From an uncultured Lachnospiraceae bacterium (GTDB lineage Bacteria > Bacillota > Clostridia > Lachnospirales > Lachnospiraceae), in assembly GCA_944384105.1 (NCBI GenBank), contig CALWSC010000048.1, positions 1 through 35,630 on the forward strand: DNA of 35,630 bases, given 5' to 3'. The notes beneath the pieces are model-generated. The model did not search any database and was not told where the DNA came from. It was given only the letters and a program-made list of their open reading frames with translations. Shown here one piece after another: positions 15,873 through 23,837 of the stretch. Each line of letters starts with the position of its first letter. The first letter of the stretch is position 1. The position numbers and the translations under genes were made by a program.

Positions 15873-17862
15873 GCTGGTAATGCGGAATGCGTCACGGTCG
15901 CTTCGGATGTATGTAATTTATCTATTTACGATGGTACTTGTTGCTGCATGGATGTTCTCGTTTCATTCCATGCTCTTTTCAGAGGAAATTCTTTCCCTGA
16001 GCCGGGAGGCCGGGATGTTTGGTATTATGATTTTGATGGCAAATGTATTTATTGTGCTTATCATGATCTGGCTGATTCACTATATGGTCAGCTTTATGGC
16101 GCAGCAGCGGGGGAGAGAGTTCGGCATCTATATGCTGCTGGGTTTTCACAAAAAACAGATTGCTAGGCTCTTTCTGGCTGAGAACATGGCGCTGGGAGCC
16201 GCAGCGTTTGCCGTCGGGCTGCTGCCGGGAGTCTTTTTCCAACAGGTTCTGACCTCGGTAATCTACGGGATTTTAGAGACAGAGTATAAGATTCATTTTT
16301 CGTGGGATATGCGGACATTTTTGGTGACGGCAGGCGTTTACGCAGGCGCTTATGTGCTGGCGCTCTTTCGCAATCAGGCGAGATTCAGGCGTATGGATAT
16401 CCGCGAACTCGTGGATGCAGAGCATGAAAATGAAAAAGAGATCCGGACGGGAAACGGCAGGACGGGCTGGATGCTTTTTGCAGCAGTATTCTACATGGCG
16501 GTGTTTGCGTGGATGCTCTATCAGGGGAAATTTACAGAGAAAAATGTTTATCCGATGATTGCGGGGCTGATTGCGGCGGTCTATCTGCTGTATGTCGGGC
16601 TGGCGTCATTTCTGGTGCTGTTGATCCGGCATCAGGGAGCGTTTGTCTGCCGTGGAACAAATTTGTTTGTGCTGCGGCAGCTTGCGGGGAAAATCCGCAC
16701 CATGCGCCTGACAATGGGAACGCTGACAATTCTATTTGCCGCTGCCCTTGTCGGGACATCGTGCGCGCTGATGCTCAACCGTTATCAGATAACGCAGGGG
16801 GATGAGAAGTTTCCCTTCGACGCGGCGATTTACAGCCCGGATCCGGACGCGACGTTTGACGGAGAGAGGAAGGTGCTCGAAGAAGAGACAGCGGACACGG
16901 CAGTATACACCTATCGGATTTATCAGAATGGAACCAGGGACTGGAATGATTTCCTGTGTGATATCTACGGTGAGGACGAAGAGAGCGGGGCGTTTTTTCG
17001 CTATGACACATATATAAGACTGAGCGATTATAACGCGCTGAGGGAAATGCTGGGATACAATCCGGTCACACTCGGGGAGAGGGAATATCTGCTGCAGACA
17101 AAAGAGCGCGTAGCGGCAGCAGCGGAGGAGATGACGCACCGTAAACTTCTGATTGGCGGTGAATCTTATGTATACGCGGGATGCCAGACAATCGGATTTG
17201 AGCAGAACGGACACAACGGAGCAGATTATCTGCTGGTTGTGCCGGATGAGGCGGCTGGGAATATGACAGTGTATTACAGCCTTTGCATGGCGATGTTTGA
17301 CGGAGGAGCACCGGAGGAGCTCCAGGAGAAGCTGTATGAGGCGGGCGGGGTGCAGACAGGATCCGAACTGACGATGCAGGCACCGGACGGACGCGGGATC
17401 GGGACGGATCAGTTTTACAGCTCAAACAGCTGGATCTTCATCCGCAGCACGGAGATCTACCAGATGCGGTTTATGCTGTCGATTGTGATGTTCCCGTTAT
17501 TTTACATCGGTCTTGTCTTTCTGTGTACGGCACTTACAGTCCTGGCTGTCCAGCAGCTCTCCGATTCTGCCGCAAACCGCCGCAGATACGGTATCCTGCG
17601 AAGCATGGGGCTGACGGAGCGTGCGCTCTCTCAGACAGCACTTCGCCAGATTGCCCTGTACTACCTCTGTCCGTTCTTCGGTGCGCTCCTTCTGGGAGGA
17701 GAAATATCCGTATACATTGGAAAAAACTTCCATATCTATTCCGGAGTCATGGACAGTATGTGGTCGTATTTCGGAAAGGCGGCAGGGATGTTTGGGATCG
17801 TGTATGTTCTGTATTTTGCCCTTACCTGTGAGGAGTTCAACCGCAGCAGAAATTCAGAGTAA
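15862..17862 (+). CDS. ABC transporter permease, BceB/FtsX type
   Basis: A 666-residue permease with the BceB layout. One N-terminal helix and a group around residues 50-180 (including the FtsX-like GREFGIYMLLGFHK segment) come first, then helices at about 195-305. A large extracellular domain of about 200 residues (about 310-530) follows, then three C-terminal helices with a second FtsX motif, RRRYGILRSMGLTERA. The large extracellular domain is the peptide sensor in known BceB proteins. ATG 15862 is preferred over GTG 15853, which lies inside the ribosome binding site AGGAGG. The gene ends 14 bp from the convergent yczE-type gene with no clear terminator between them. Confidence 0.9.
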   Translation: MLAKLVMRNASRSLRMYVIYLFTMVLVAAWMFSFHSMLFSEEILSLSREAGMFGIMILMANVFIVLIMIWLIHYMVSFMAQQRGREFGIYMLLGFHKKQIARLFLAENMALGAAAFAVGLLPGVFFQQVLTSVIYGILETEYKIHFSWDMRTFLVTAGVYAGAYVLALFRNQARFRRMDIRELVDAEHENEKEIRTGNGRTGWMLFAAVFYMAVFAWMLYQGKFTEKNVYPMIAGLIAAVYLLYVGLASFLVLLIRHQGAFVCRGTNLFVLRQLAGKIRTMRLTMGTLTILFAAALVGTSCALMLNRYQITQGDEKFPFDAAIYSPDPDATFDGERKVLEEETADTAVYTYRIYQNGTRDWNDFLCDIYGEDEESGAFFRYDTYIRLSDYNALREMLGYNPVTLGEREYLLQTKERVAAAAEEMTHRKLLIGGESYVYAGCQTIGFEQNGHNGADYLLVVPDEAAGNMTVYYSLCMAMFDGGAPEELQEKLYEAGGVQTGSELTMQAPDGRGIGTDQFYSSNSWIFIRSTEIYQMRFMLSIVMFPLFYIGLVFLCTALTVLAVQQLSDSAANRRRYGILRSMGLTERALSQTALRQIALYYLCPFFGALLLGGEISVYIGKNFHIYSGVMDSMWSYFGKAAGMFGIVYVLYFALTCEEFNRSRNSE

Positions 17863-17876
17863 GGGCATGGGACAGA

Positions 17877-18554
17877 TTATGCGGCGCACGCAGCCTGCGC
17901 TTTCCTTCGGATACGTCCGATGAGCGGCAGACGGCGGTTGACAAGATTGACAAGCCTTCCGACCGTGACAGCAGATACCACTGTGCCGAATCCCACTCCG
18001 TTCAGCTTTCCGAAAAAGAGCAGCGAGAGTATAGTCGAAATCACGATCAGCGTGACATCAAAATAGACCTTTACAGTCCCGAACCGGATGTGAAAGGTGT
18101 CTGAGAAAGCTCTTACAATTCCCTCTCCGGGAACAACAATGACGTTGGGAGCCACTTCCACGGCAATGCCCACCGCCAGAATTGCACATCCGACAAGGAG
18201 AGAGAGAATCCGCAGCCACAGCGCCTGAGGATTAAAAAAGCCCAGTAATCCCATACTCAGATCGATCAGCCAGCTGAAAAGGATATTTGCCGCAATCTGC
18301 AGAAACTGAACAGGATGAAATTTTCTGCGAAGAAGAAGGATCTGGATCAGTATAAAGAGCATGTTCAGAAAAAATGTAGACAGTCCGAAGCTTACAGAAG
18401 GAAATTTCAGGCTCAGAACGTAGGGAATACTGGAAATCTGAGAGGTTCCCAGAGCGCTTTTGGTGACAAACGCCACGCCGAAAGAATTGACAGCGACCCC
18501 TATGATAAACCAGAGACAGCGCTGTATGAGATTGGAAATAGTTTTATGATTCAT
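17877..18554 (-). CDS. YczE/YitT-type integral membrane protein (DUF6198-like)
   Basis: A 225-residue membrane protein with about five or six hydrophobic helices. Typical features of the YczE/YyaS family are the N-terminal GVAVNSFGVAFVTKSALGTSQISSIPYVLS region, a central IAVEVAPNVIVVPGEGIVRAFSDTF loop and GVGFGTVVSAVTVGRLVNL near the C-terminus. The function is unknown; relatives sit beside many unrelated transporters. The ATG is preceded by GGAGG, with a promoter carrying a 16-bp palindrome just upstream, so it is probably controlled by its own repressor. Confidence 0.83.
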   Translation of the reverse strand: MNHKTISNLIQRCLWFIIGVAVNSFGVAFVTKSALGTSQISSIPYVLSLKFPSVSFGLSTFFLNMLFILIQILLLRRKFHPVQFLQIAANILFSWLIDLSMGLLGFFNPQALWLRILSLLVGCAILAVGIAVEVAPNVIVVPGEGIVRAFSDTFHIRFGTVKVYFDVTLIVISTILSLLFFGKLNGVGFGTVVSAVTVGRLVNLVNRRLPLIGRIRRKAQAACAA

Positions 18555-18575
18555 TGATTTCGCCTCCGGGATCTT

Positions 18576-18604
18576 ATTATAGGTTATTTCTCCGGAGAAA
18601 TCAA
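18576..18604 (-). promoter_or_regulatory. Promoter of the yczE-type gene with a 16-bp palindromic operator
   Basis: On the minus strand TTGATT (18599-18604), a 17-bp spacer and a perfect TATAAT (18576-18581). The spacer and -35 edge contain the perfect palindrome ATTTCTCCGGAGAAAT (18586-18601). A dimeric repressor bound there would block RNA polymerase. Confidence 0.65.
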
Positions 18605-18624
18605 GATGTCCGATAAGGAGAGGA

Positions 18625-18648
18625 ACCGGGGCGCTCGGCCGCCCCGGT
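18625..18648. terminator. GC-rich hairpin between pdaA-like and yczE-type genes
   Basis: ACCGGGGCG (18625-18633) pairs perfectly with CGCCCCGGT (18640-18648) around CTCGGC. It begins 4 bp after the pdaA-like stop on the minus strand but has a T-run (ATTTTTA) only on the plus side. Termination of the pdaA-like transcript is likely from position, less from sequence. Confidence 0.65.
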
Positions 18649-18652
18649 ATTT

Positions 18653-19501
18653 TTACAGTTTCTCTGCAAGCTTTCCCAGGTCCTCAAAGTGATATCCCAT
18701 CTCTTCCCACTTTGTCAGAAGTTCATCCAGTATTTCCCCGTTTGTATCAGAAGTATTGTGAAGCAGCACGACGGCGCCCGGATGTATGCGGGGGAGAAGC
18801 TTGGAGAATGCCTCCTCTTTGGTGGGCTGGTCGTCCTGATACCAGTCCACGTAGGCGAGGCTCCAGAAGAACGTGTGGTAGCCGAGATCGGATGCCATCT
18901 GAAGATTGGCTTCATTGTATTTGCCCTGCGGCGGACGGTAAAATTTTGTCATTTGCTGTCCGGTCGTCTCTTTAAAGAGTGTCTCCAGATCTTCCAGTTC
19001 CTTCTTGAAAGATTCCTCCGTTGAGATCTGTGTGATATCCGGGTGGTGGTATGTATGATTTCCGACCGTGTGTCCCTCGTCGAGCATCCGCTGTACAAGC
19101 TCTGGGCTGGTCTCAAGGTAGTTGCCGACAATAAAAAACGTTGCGGGAGCGCTGTGCTTCTTCAGTGCGTCAAGGATGGGTTCGGTGTTGCCGTTTTCGA
19201 AACCGCAGTCAAATGTCAGATAGATCACTTTATTTTCCTCGCTGCCGTCCGGATCGAGAAAACCGGCGTGATATGCTTTCAGTTCCTCAGGCGATGCGTT
19301 TCCCGTCGGCTTACTGCCGCTCTCTGAAAAACCCAGCCCCCAGTTCTGGGAAGTGCCTGCCGCTGTCTCTACCGCATCAGGTTCGCTGGTCACAGTCCCC
19401 GCGCCCGCCCCGGCGAGATATGCTGCGGCAAAGACGGCAAGCAGGATTACGCCCTGCTTGACATTCCGCGTATTTCTGATAAATTCAGTTACTTTGTTCA
19501 T
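18653..19501 (-). CDS. pdaA: Polysaccharide deacetylase, PdaA-like (muramic delta-lactam, spore cortex)
   Basis: A 282-residue exported NodB-fold deacetylase. N-terminal Arg/Lys residues are followed by a hydrophobic signal or anchor (about 17-36), then NWG, as at the start of mature PdaA. Catalytic landmarks: motif 1 TFDCGFENG, motif 2 GNHTYHHPD (metal His pair), motif 3 RPPQGKYN, then FWSLAYVDW and HPGAVVLLHN. The ENG and VDW features are those of PdaA, which removes the acetyl group from N-acetylmuramic acid so the delta-lactam of spore cortex can form. Motif 1 has Cys where most NodB enzymes have Asp and, from memory, Bacillus PdaA has Asn. It supports a spore-forming host. Confidence 0.88.
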   Translation of the reverse strand: MNKVTEFIRNTRNVKQGVILLAVFAAAYLAGAGAGTVTSEPDAVETAAGTSQNWGLGFSESGSKPTGNASPEELKAYHAGFLDPDGSEENKVIYLTFDCGFENGNTEPILDALKKHSAPATFFIVGNYLETSPELVQRMLDEGHTVGNHTYHHPDITQISTEESFKKELEDLETLFKETTGQQMTKFYRPPQGKYNEANLQMASDLGYHTFFWSLAYVDWYQDDQPTKEEAFSKLLPRIHPGAVVLLHNTSDTNGEILDELLTKWEEMGYHFEDLGKLAEKL

Positions 19502-19607
19502 AACCTACTCCCAAGAAGTCCTGCTTACTTTCAGCGTATTCCGCTCCCTTCCCGGATATGCGCGAAAGAACGCGAAATTTTCTCTGGGCGAATGCCGCTG
19601 CTTCGTG

Positions 19608-19613
19608 TATAAT
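19608..19613 (+). promoter_or_regulatory. -10 element for the NYN/LOTUS gene
   Basis: A perfect TATAAT 41 bp before the TTG start. No convincing -35 is seen at 16-18 bp, so an activator may be needed or the site may be minor. Confidence 0.4.
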
Positions 19614-19654
19614 AGACTGGAGAGCGACAATAAAAAGAGAGGAGGTTTTGTACT

Positions 19655-20614
19655 TTGGACAATAAAATGCAGTTTGCGGTTCTGATTGACGCGGACAATA
19701 TCAGCTTTAAGTATGTGTCCACAATTTTCAGTGAGCTGGACAAGTACGGCTTTGCATCGTACCGCAGGATCTATGGGAACTGGACAAAGGGAAACGGCTG
19801 GAAGGAGGATATACTTCTGGAGTATTCTATCATCCCGGTGCAGCAGTTCGCATACACCTCGGGCAAGAATGCGACGGACATGGCAATGGTCATCGACGCG
19901 ATGGACATTTTGTATAAGGGAAATGTGGACGGCTTCTGCCTCGTCACAAGCGACAGCGATTTCACCCGCCTTGCGATGCGGCTTCGCGAGGAGAATATGT
20001 ATGTACTCGGTATGGGGGAGTCAAAGACGCCGCTGGCGCTCACAAAGGCGTGCAACCGATTCGTTCATCTGAACCTTATTGAGGAGCAGAATAAGGACAC
20101 GCTGGAGGAAGAGAAGAACCTTGCAGGTTCCTCAGAGAAGCAGCCGTCAGAGAATGTCACGGAGATCAGGGATCTGGAGACGGCGATACTTTCGATGCTC
20201 AACGATACAGAGGAGAAGCTGCTTGACCTGGCTACCGTGGGACGCAGGCTGGATGAGAAGTTCACAGACTTCGACGTGCGCAACTATGGCTACACGAAGC
20301 TGAATGTCTTTCTCGCAGAATCCATGCCCAGCGTCAGCCTGTTTAAGAAGAACGGGCACACTTATGTGCGCAAGAGAGAGGTACTTGATCGGAAGAAGCT
20401 GGAGAGTGAGATTATCGGCATGATCGTGGCAAACGGAGGCTGCATCAATAATCTGTCAATCATCAACGAGGATCTGAAGAAGCGGTACGACAGCTTTGAC
20501 CTGAAGGATTACGGCTACAGCCGCGTTTCCAGTTTCCTGCGCAGCATCAAGAAGCTGAGTGTCTCCGGAAATACGGTTCGCATCCGTGGGTATTTCCATG
20601 ACGGAGAGAGATAA
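19655..20614 (+). CDS. NYN-domain putative ribonuclease with two OST-HTH/LOTUS domains
   Basis: A 319-residue cytosolic protein. The NYN (PIN-like) domain (about 1-135) has the conserved acidic residues in AVLIDADNIS, ATDMAMVIDAMD and LVTSDSDF, which bind metal in RNA-cleaving relatives. Two OST-HTH/LOTUS domains follow (about 170-240 and 245-318). Each ends in a matching pattern (F..FDVRNYGYTKLNVFL; YDSFDLKDYGYSRVSSFL), as expected for RNA or G-quadruplex-binding modules. A charged linker separates nuclease and LOTUS parts. TTG 19655 is chosen because GGAGG lies nine bases upstream; the ATG at 19667 is too far away. It is followed after 16 bp by the DUF2284 gene, so the two are probably co-transcribed. 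The RNA target is unknown. Confidence 0.85.
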   Translation: MDNKMQFAVLIDADNISFKYVSTIFSELDKYGFASYRRIYGNWTKGNGWKEDILLEYSIIPVQQFAYTSGKNATDMAMVIDAMDILYKGNVDGFCLVTSDSDFTRLAMRLREENMYVLGMGESKTPLALTKACNRFVHLNLIEEQNKDTLEEEKNLAGSSEKQPSENVTEIRDLETAILSMLNDTEEKLLDLATVGRRLDEKFTDFDVRNYGYTKLNVFLAESMPSVSLFKKNGHTYVRKREVLDRKKLESEIIGMIVANGGCINNLSIINEDLKKRYDSFDLKDYGYSRVSSFLRSIKKLSVSGNTVRIRGYFHDGER

Positions 20615-20630
20615 GTGAAAGGAAAGAATT

Positions 20631-21173
20631 ATGGAACCACATAAGAAAATAGAAGAATATATTACACAGTATCCGATCTACCAATACGCGTTTCTGAATC
20701 CCGATGAGGTGGAGTTTTCCGACCGGGTGCGCACGATCTGCAAAAAGGAATGCCCGCGCTACGGCAATTCGTGGTCCTGCCCGCCTGCAGTGGGCACGGT
20801 AGAGCAGTGCAGGAGCAAGTGCATGGAATACCCGGACGCCCTTTTCTTTTCCACAGTAGCGGAGGTGGACGATATCATGGATATGCGGGCAGTCTTAAAG
20901 ACAAGAAGAGAGCATGAGGAGCTGACAGAAAAGGTGGAATCCTATCTGAGAGAGCAGGGATACGGCTGTTTGACGCTCTCGACAGAGTCGTGCGACCTGT
21001 GTGAGAAGTGTACATACCCGAAGCACCCCTGCGCCCATCCGGAGAAGATGCACCCATGCATTGAGAGCCATGGCATTCTGGTCACGAATCTGGCGGAAAA
21101 GCATTGTATGGATTATTATATGGGCGAGAAGTATGTGCTGTGGTATACGCTCATCTTTTACAAACGGGTCTAA
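20631..21173 (+). CDS. DUF2284 cysteine-rich putative metal-binding protein
   Basis: A 180-residue protein with the DUF2284 layout. An N-terminal cluster (about residues 37-64) has CKKECPRYGNSWSCPP followed by CRSKC; a second cluster (about 125-150) has CDLCEKCTYPKHPCAHPEKMHPC. The Cys/His spacing suggests a bound metal or Fe-S cluster. No enzymatic role is established for the family. It starts 16 bp after the NYN gene with GAAAGGAAAG upstream and is followed by the sporulation genes yqfC-yqfD, so it may be the last gene of the NYN transcript. Confidence 0.85.
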   Translation: MEPHKKIEEYITQYPIYQYAFLNPDEVEFSDRVRTICKKECPRYGNSWSCPPAVGTVEQCRSKCMEYPDALFFSTVAEVDDIMDMRAVLKTRREHEELTEKVESYLREQGYGCLTLSTESCDLCEKCTYPKHPCAHPEKMHPCIESHGILVTNLAEKHCMDYYMGEKYVLWYTLIFYKRV

Positions 21174-21188
21174 GATGAGAAATTTCTG

Positions 21189-21196
21189 CATAGAAT
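21189..21196 (+). promoter_or_regulatory. Sigma-E-like -10 element upstream of yqfC
   Basis: CATAGAAT differs at one base from the sporulation sigma-E -10 CATACAAT and lies 28 bp before the yqfC start. The -35 region is only a weak match, so this rests mainly on the -10 and on the known sporulation control of yqfC. Confidence 0.3.
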
Positions 21197-21223
21197 AGGC
21201 AATAAAGCGCCGGAGGGCTTCTC

Positions 21224-21502
21224 TTGAAACGAAGAAATTTTCAGCTTGCGCCCCGGCTGGCGGATTCCCTGCAGATTCCCAGAGATCTGTCTTTGAGGGA
21301 ACCGGTTCTGACTTTTACCGGGAAGAGTGAACTGTGCGTGGAGAATTACAGGAAGATCCTGGAGTATAACCAGCACTTTATCTGCATAGAAACGAAGAAT
21401 TTCAGATTCTCCGTGGAGGGCAGGGATTTAAAGATCCAGTATTATACCGGGGAGGAGATGAAGATCATCGGCTGCTTTGAGAAGATATTTTTTCACTGCT
21501 GA
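21224..21502 (+). CDS. yqfC: Sporulation protein YqfC (YabP/YqfC family)
   Basis: A 92-residue protein, the usual size for YqfC. It shows the family flow: N-terminal RLADSLQIPRDLSLREPVLTFTGKSELCVENYRKILEYN, then strands including LKIQYYTGEEMKIIGCFEKIFF at the end. YqfC is made in the mother cell during sporulation in Bacillus; its biochemical role is unclear. The start is TTG 21224, supported by GGAGGG seven bases upstream. It is followed after 23 bp by yqfD, the standard pair. Confidence 0.88.
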   Translation: MKRRNFQLAPRLADSLQIPRDLSLREPVLTFTGKSELCVENYRKILEYNQHFICIETKNFRFSVEGRDLKIQYYTGEEMKIIGCFEKIFFHC

Positions 21503-21525
21503 ATTTTCGTGCGGGAGGGGATCAG

Positions 21526-22758
21526 GTGACTGGTAAGGGAGTCCGTTTTCTGAAAGGATATGTACAGATCCGGCTCATCAGCAGGGAGCCGGAGCGCTTC
21601 CTGAATCTGTGCGCGCACGCCGGCGTGGAGCTGTGGGATCTGCTGTATAAAGGGCACGCGTATGAATTCTGCCTGTCCGTTTCGGATTTCTTTCGCCTGC
21701 AGCCGTTCTGCCGCAAGACCGGCTCGCGGGTTCTCATACTGAAAAAAAATGGAATGCCGTTCTTTCTGCACCGCAACCGGAAAAGAAAGGCATTTTTTCT
21801 TGGGATTTTCCTCGCAGGCGCGATTTTATTTCTGCTGTCATGCTTTATCTGGAATATCCATATAGAGGGGAATCATGCGAATACGACGAGGGAGATCTTA
21901 GACCATCTGGAGACGCTCGGCATAGCGCACGGGACGGTAAAGACCTCGATTGACTGTCCCGAACTTGCCGCAGAGCTTCGCAGGGAATTTCCCGATATGA
22001 TTTGGGTGTCTGCCAGAATTGAGGGCACGCGGCTGATTCTGAATATCAAGGAGAATGAGGAAAGCTATGAGCCAAACTCCGAAAAAGAGCATGTTGATGA
22101 CACACCGGCGGATCTCATTGCGTCAGAGGATGGAATTGTACAGTCCATCGTCACACGCCGGGGTACGCCTGCGGCGCTGCCGGGCAGCGAGGTGAAGAAG
22201 GGCGATGTGCTCGTAAGCGGAATGCTGGAGATTACAGGCGACAGCGGTGAGGTCATATCCCGAAGATACGTTGCGGCGGATGCGGATATCCGTCTTGTGA
22301 CGCAGGAAGCGTATGAGGATCATTTTCCCCTGAAGCATCAGGTGCGTGTCTATCAGAAGAAGAATTCGTGGTATCCCGTCATCCGGATCTTTGACTGGCA
22401 GTTTCAGCTGGGCTTCTTTACAGACAGGGACAGTCCGCAGGACCGGTGCCTCACTCTGCAGCCGGTGCATTTGACGGAGAACTTTGTACTGCCGCTCTCG
22501 CTCGGGAAAATGGTGCAGAAGATCTACAGCACCAAGACGCGGACGTACAGCGATAAGGAGGCAGAAGCACTCGCCCAAAAGCGGCTGGAAGCGTATTGCG
22601 CAAAACTGTCAAAGGAGAAAATCAAGGTACTCAGCCAGGATGTAAAAATCAGCGTCAATGAAACGTCGTGCACATCGAAGGGAACTCTGACGCTTCTTAA
22701 GGAAGCGGTAAACTCCCGCCCGTGTCAGCCGCCCAAAGAGCCGCAGAATAAAAAGTAA
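21526..22758 (+). CDS. yqfD: Sporulation protein YqfD
   Basis: A 410-residue membrane protein of the YqfD family. The N-terminal cytosolic part (VRFLKGYVQIRLISREPERFLNLC...) is followed by one membrane helix (about 88-106; FFLGIFLAGAILFLLSCFIW), then a long external part. That part starts with IHIEGNHANTTREILDHLETLGI and contains GIVQSIVTRRGTPAALPGSEVKKGDVLVSG. The start is GTG 21526 after GAGGGGATC. YqfD acts in the engulfment stage of sporulation. The next conserved gene, phoH, is displaced 3 kb downstream by a three-gene importer. A charged Lys/Pro tail ends the protein. Confidence 0.9.
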   Translation: MTGKGVRFLKGYVQIRLISREPERFLNLCAHAGVELWDLLYKGHAYEFCLSVSDFFRLQPFCRKTGSRVLILKKNGMPFFLHRNRKRKAFFLGIFLAGAILFLLSCFIWNIHIEGNHANTTREILDHLETLGIAHGTVKTSIDCPELAAELRREFPDMIWVSARIEGTRLILNIKENEESYEPNSEKEHVDDTPADLIASEDGIVQSIVTRRGTPAALPGSEVKKGDVLVSGMLEITGDSGEVISRRYVAADADIRLVTQEAYEDHFPLKHQVRVYQKKNSWYPVIRIFDWQFQLGFFTDRDSPQDRCLTLQPVHLTENFVLPLSLGKMVQKIYSTKTRTYSDKEAEALAQKRLEAYCAKLSKEKIKVLSQDVKISVNETSCTSKGTLTLLKEAVNSRPCQPPKEPQNKK

Positions 22759-22787
22759 TTGTATTTTTCTGTCCCAACCTGTATAAT
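22759..22787 (+). promoter_or_regulatory. Promoter of the class III ABC importer
   Basis: TTGTAT (22759-22764), an exact 17-bp spacer and a perfect TATAAT (22782-22787) begin right after the yqfD stop, 37 bp before the permease ATG. No Fur-like inverted repeat is obvious around it. Confidence 0.62.
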
Positions 22788-22823
22788 TTGAATGTTGAAA
22801 AATACGAAATGAAGGAGAAAGAC

Positions 22824-23837
22824 ATGAAGCAAAGGCAGAGGGAGAAGTACTATTTGGCTTTTTTTGCAGTGCTGTTTGCCGCATGCTTTATCGGATCTTT
22901 TGCCGTGGGACAGTATCCGGTATCTGCCGGGGACATTCTGCAGATCCTTTGGTCAAAAGCTGCAGGCGGCACCGCTCATATAAGCGCTCAGGCGGAAATC
23001 GTGGTGATGAATGTAAGGCTGCCGCGCGTGCTGGCAGCGGCGCTTATCGGAGCGAGTCTGTCCGCGGCGGGGATTTGCTATCAGGGCATGTTTCAGAACC
23101 CCATGGTATCCCCGGATGTGCTCGGTGCTTCACAGGGTGCCGGGTTTGGTGCTGCGCTCGGCATTTTGCTGGGATGGAGCTACAGCGCAGTCACAGCAGG
23201 TTCGTTTGCGGCAGGTCTTCTGGCAGTGGCCCTGGTACAGCTTGTCGCGCGGTTCGTGCGGCAGAATCCCGTGCTGGGACTTGTGCTCGGCGGAATTATG
23301 ATCGGGTCACTTTTTTCGTCGGGCATTTCCTTTGTAAAGCTGGTTGCCGACCCGGATAATACGCTTCCGGCAATCACATACTGGCTGATGGGGAGCCTTG
23401 CATCAATAGCAATGGAGGATGTGAAGTTTGCGGCAGTCCCGATTTTGATTGGTTTTGTTCCAATTCTTCTGCTGAGCTGGAAGATGAATATTCTGACGCT
23501 CGGAGAGGAGGAGGCGCGCGCGATCGGGGTCAATACAGGACGCATCCGACTTTTTATCACGCTCGGCGCGACGCTTGTGACGGCGGCAAGCGTCTCGATC
23601 AGCGGCATGATCGGCTGGGTGGGACTTGTGATCCCTCACTTTGTGCGTATGATGATAGGCTGCGACTATCGAAAGGCTCTGCCGGCGTCGATGCTGCTGG
23701 GCGCAAGCTTTCTTATGATTGTCGACAACTTTGCACGCACGCTTGCAGCTTCAGAGGTGCCCCTCGGCATTCTGACATCGTTTGTGGGCGCTCCATTTTT
23801 CTTATATCTGATGATCCGGGAGGGAAAGCACGCATGA
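22824..23837 (+). CDS. FecCD-family ABC importer permease (iron-siderophore/cobalamin/molybdate class)
   Basis: A 337-residue permease with about ten membrane helices. Family landmarks: LRLPRVLAAALIGASLSAAGICYQGMFQNPMVSPDVLG, AFWLMGSL-like ITYWLMGSLA, LGEEEARAIGVN and the cytoplasmic coupling region IGWVGLVIPHFVRMMIGCDYR. It forms the membrane pore of a type II (class III) importer. ATG 22824 with AAGGAG six bases upstream is chosen over the in-frame TTG at 22788, which overlaps the promoter -10. It overlaps the ATPase gene by 4 bp. Confidence 0.92.
   Translation: MKQRQREKYYLAFFAVLFAACFIGSFAVGQYPVSAGDILQILWSKAAGGTAHISAQAEIVVMNVRLPRVLAAALIGASLSAAGICYQGMFQNPMVSPDVLGASQGAGFGAALGILLGWSYSAVTAGSFAAGLLAVALVQLVARFVRQNPVLGLVLGGIMIGSLFSSGISFVKLVADPDNTLPAITYWLMGSLASIAMEDVKFAAVPILIGFVPILLLSWKMNILTLGEEEARAIGVNTGRIRLFITLGATLVTAASVSISGMIGWVGLVIPHFVRMMIGCDYRKALPASMLLGASFLMIVDNFARTLAASEVPLGILTSFVGAPFFLYLMIREGKHA

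Noticed and set aside
22759-22823. Cobalamin or metal riboswitch before the class III importer
   Set aside because: The leader from the proposed promoter is only about 30 bases, too short for a cobalamin riboswitch, and no conserved box is visible.
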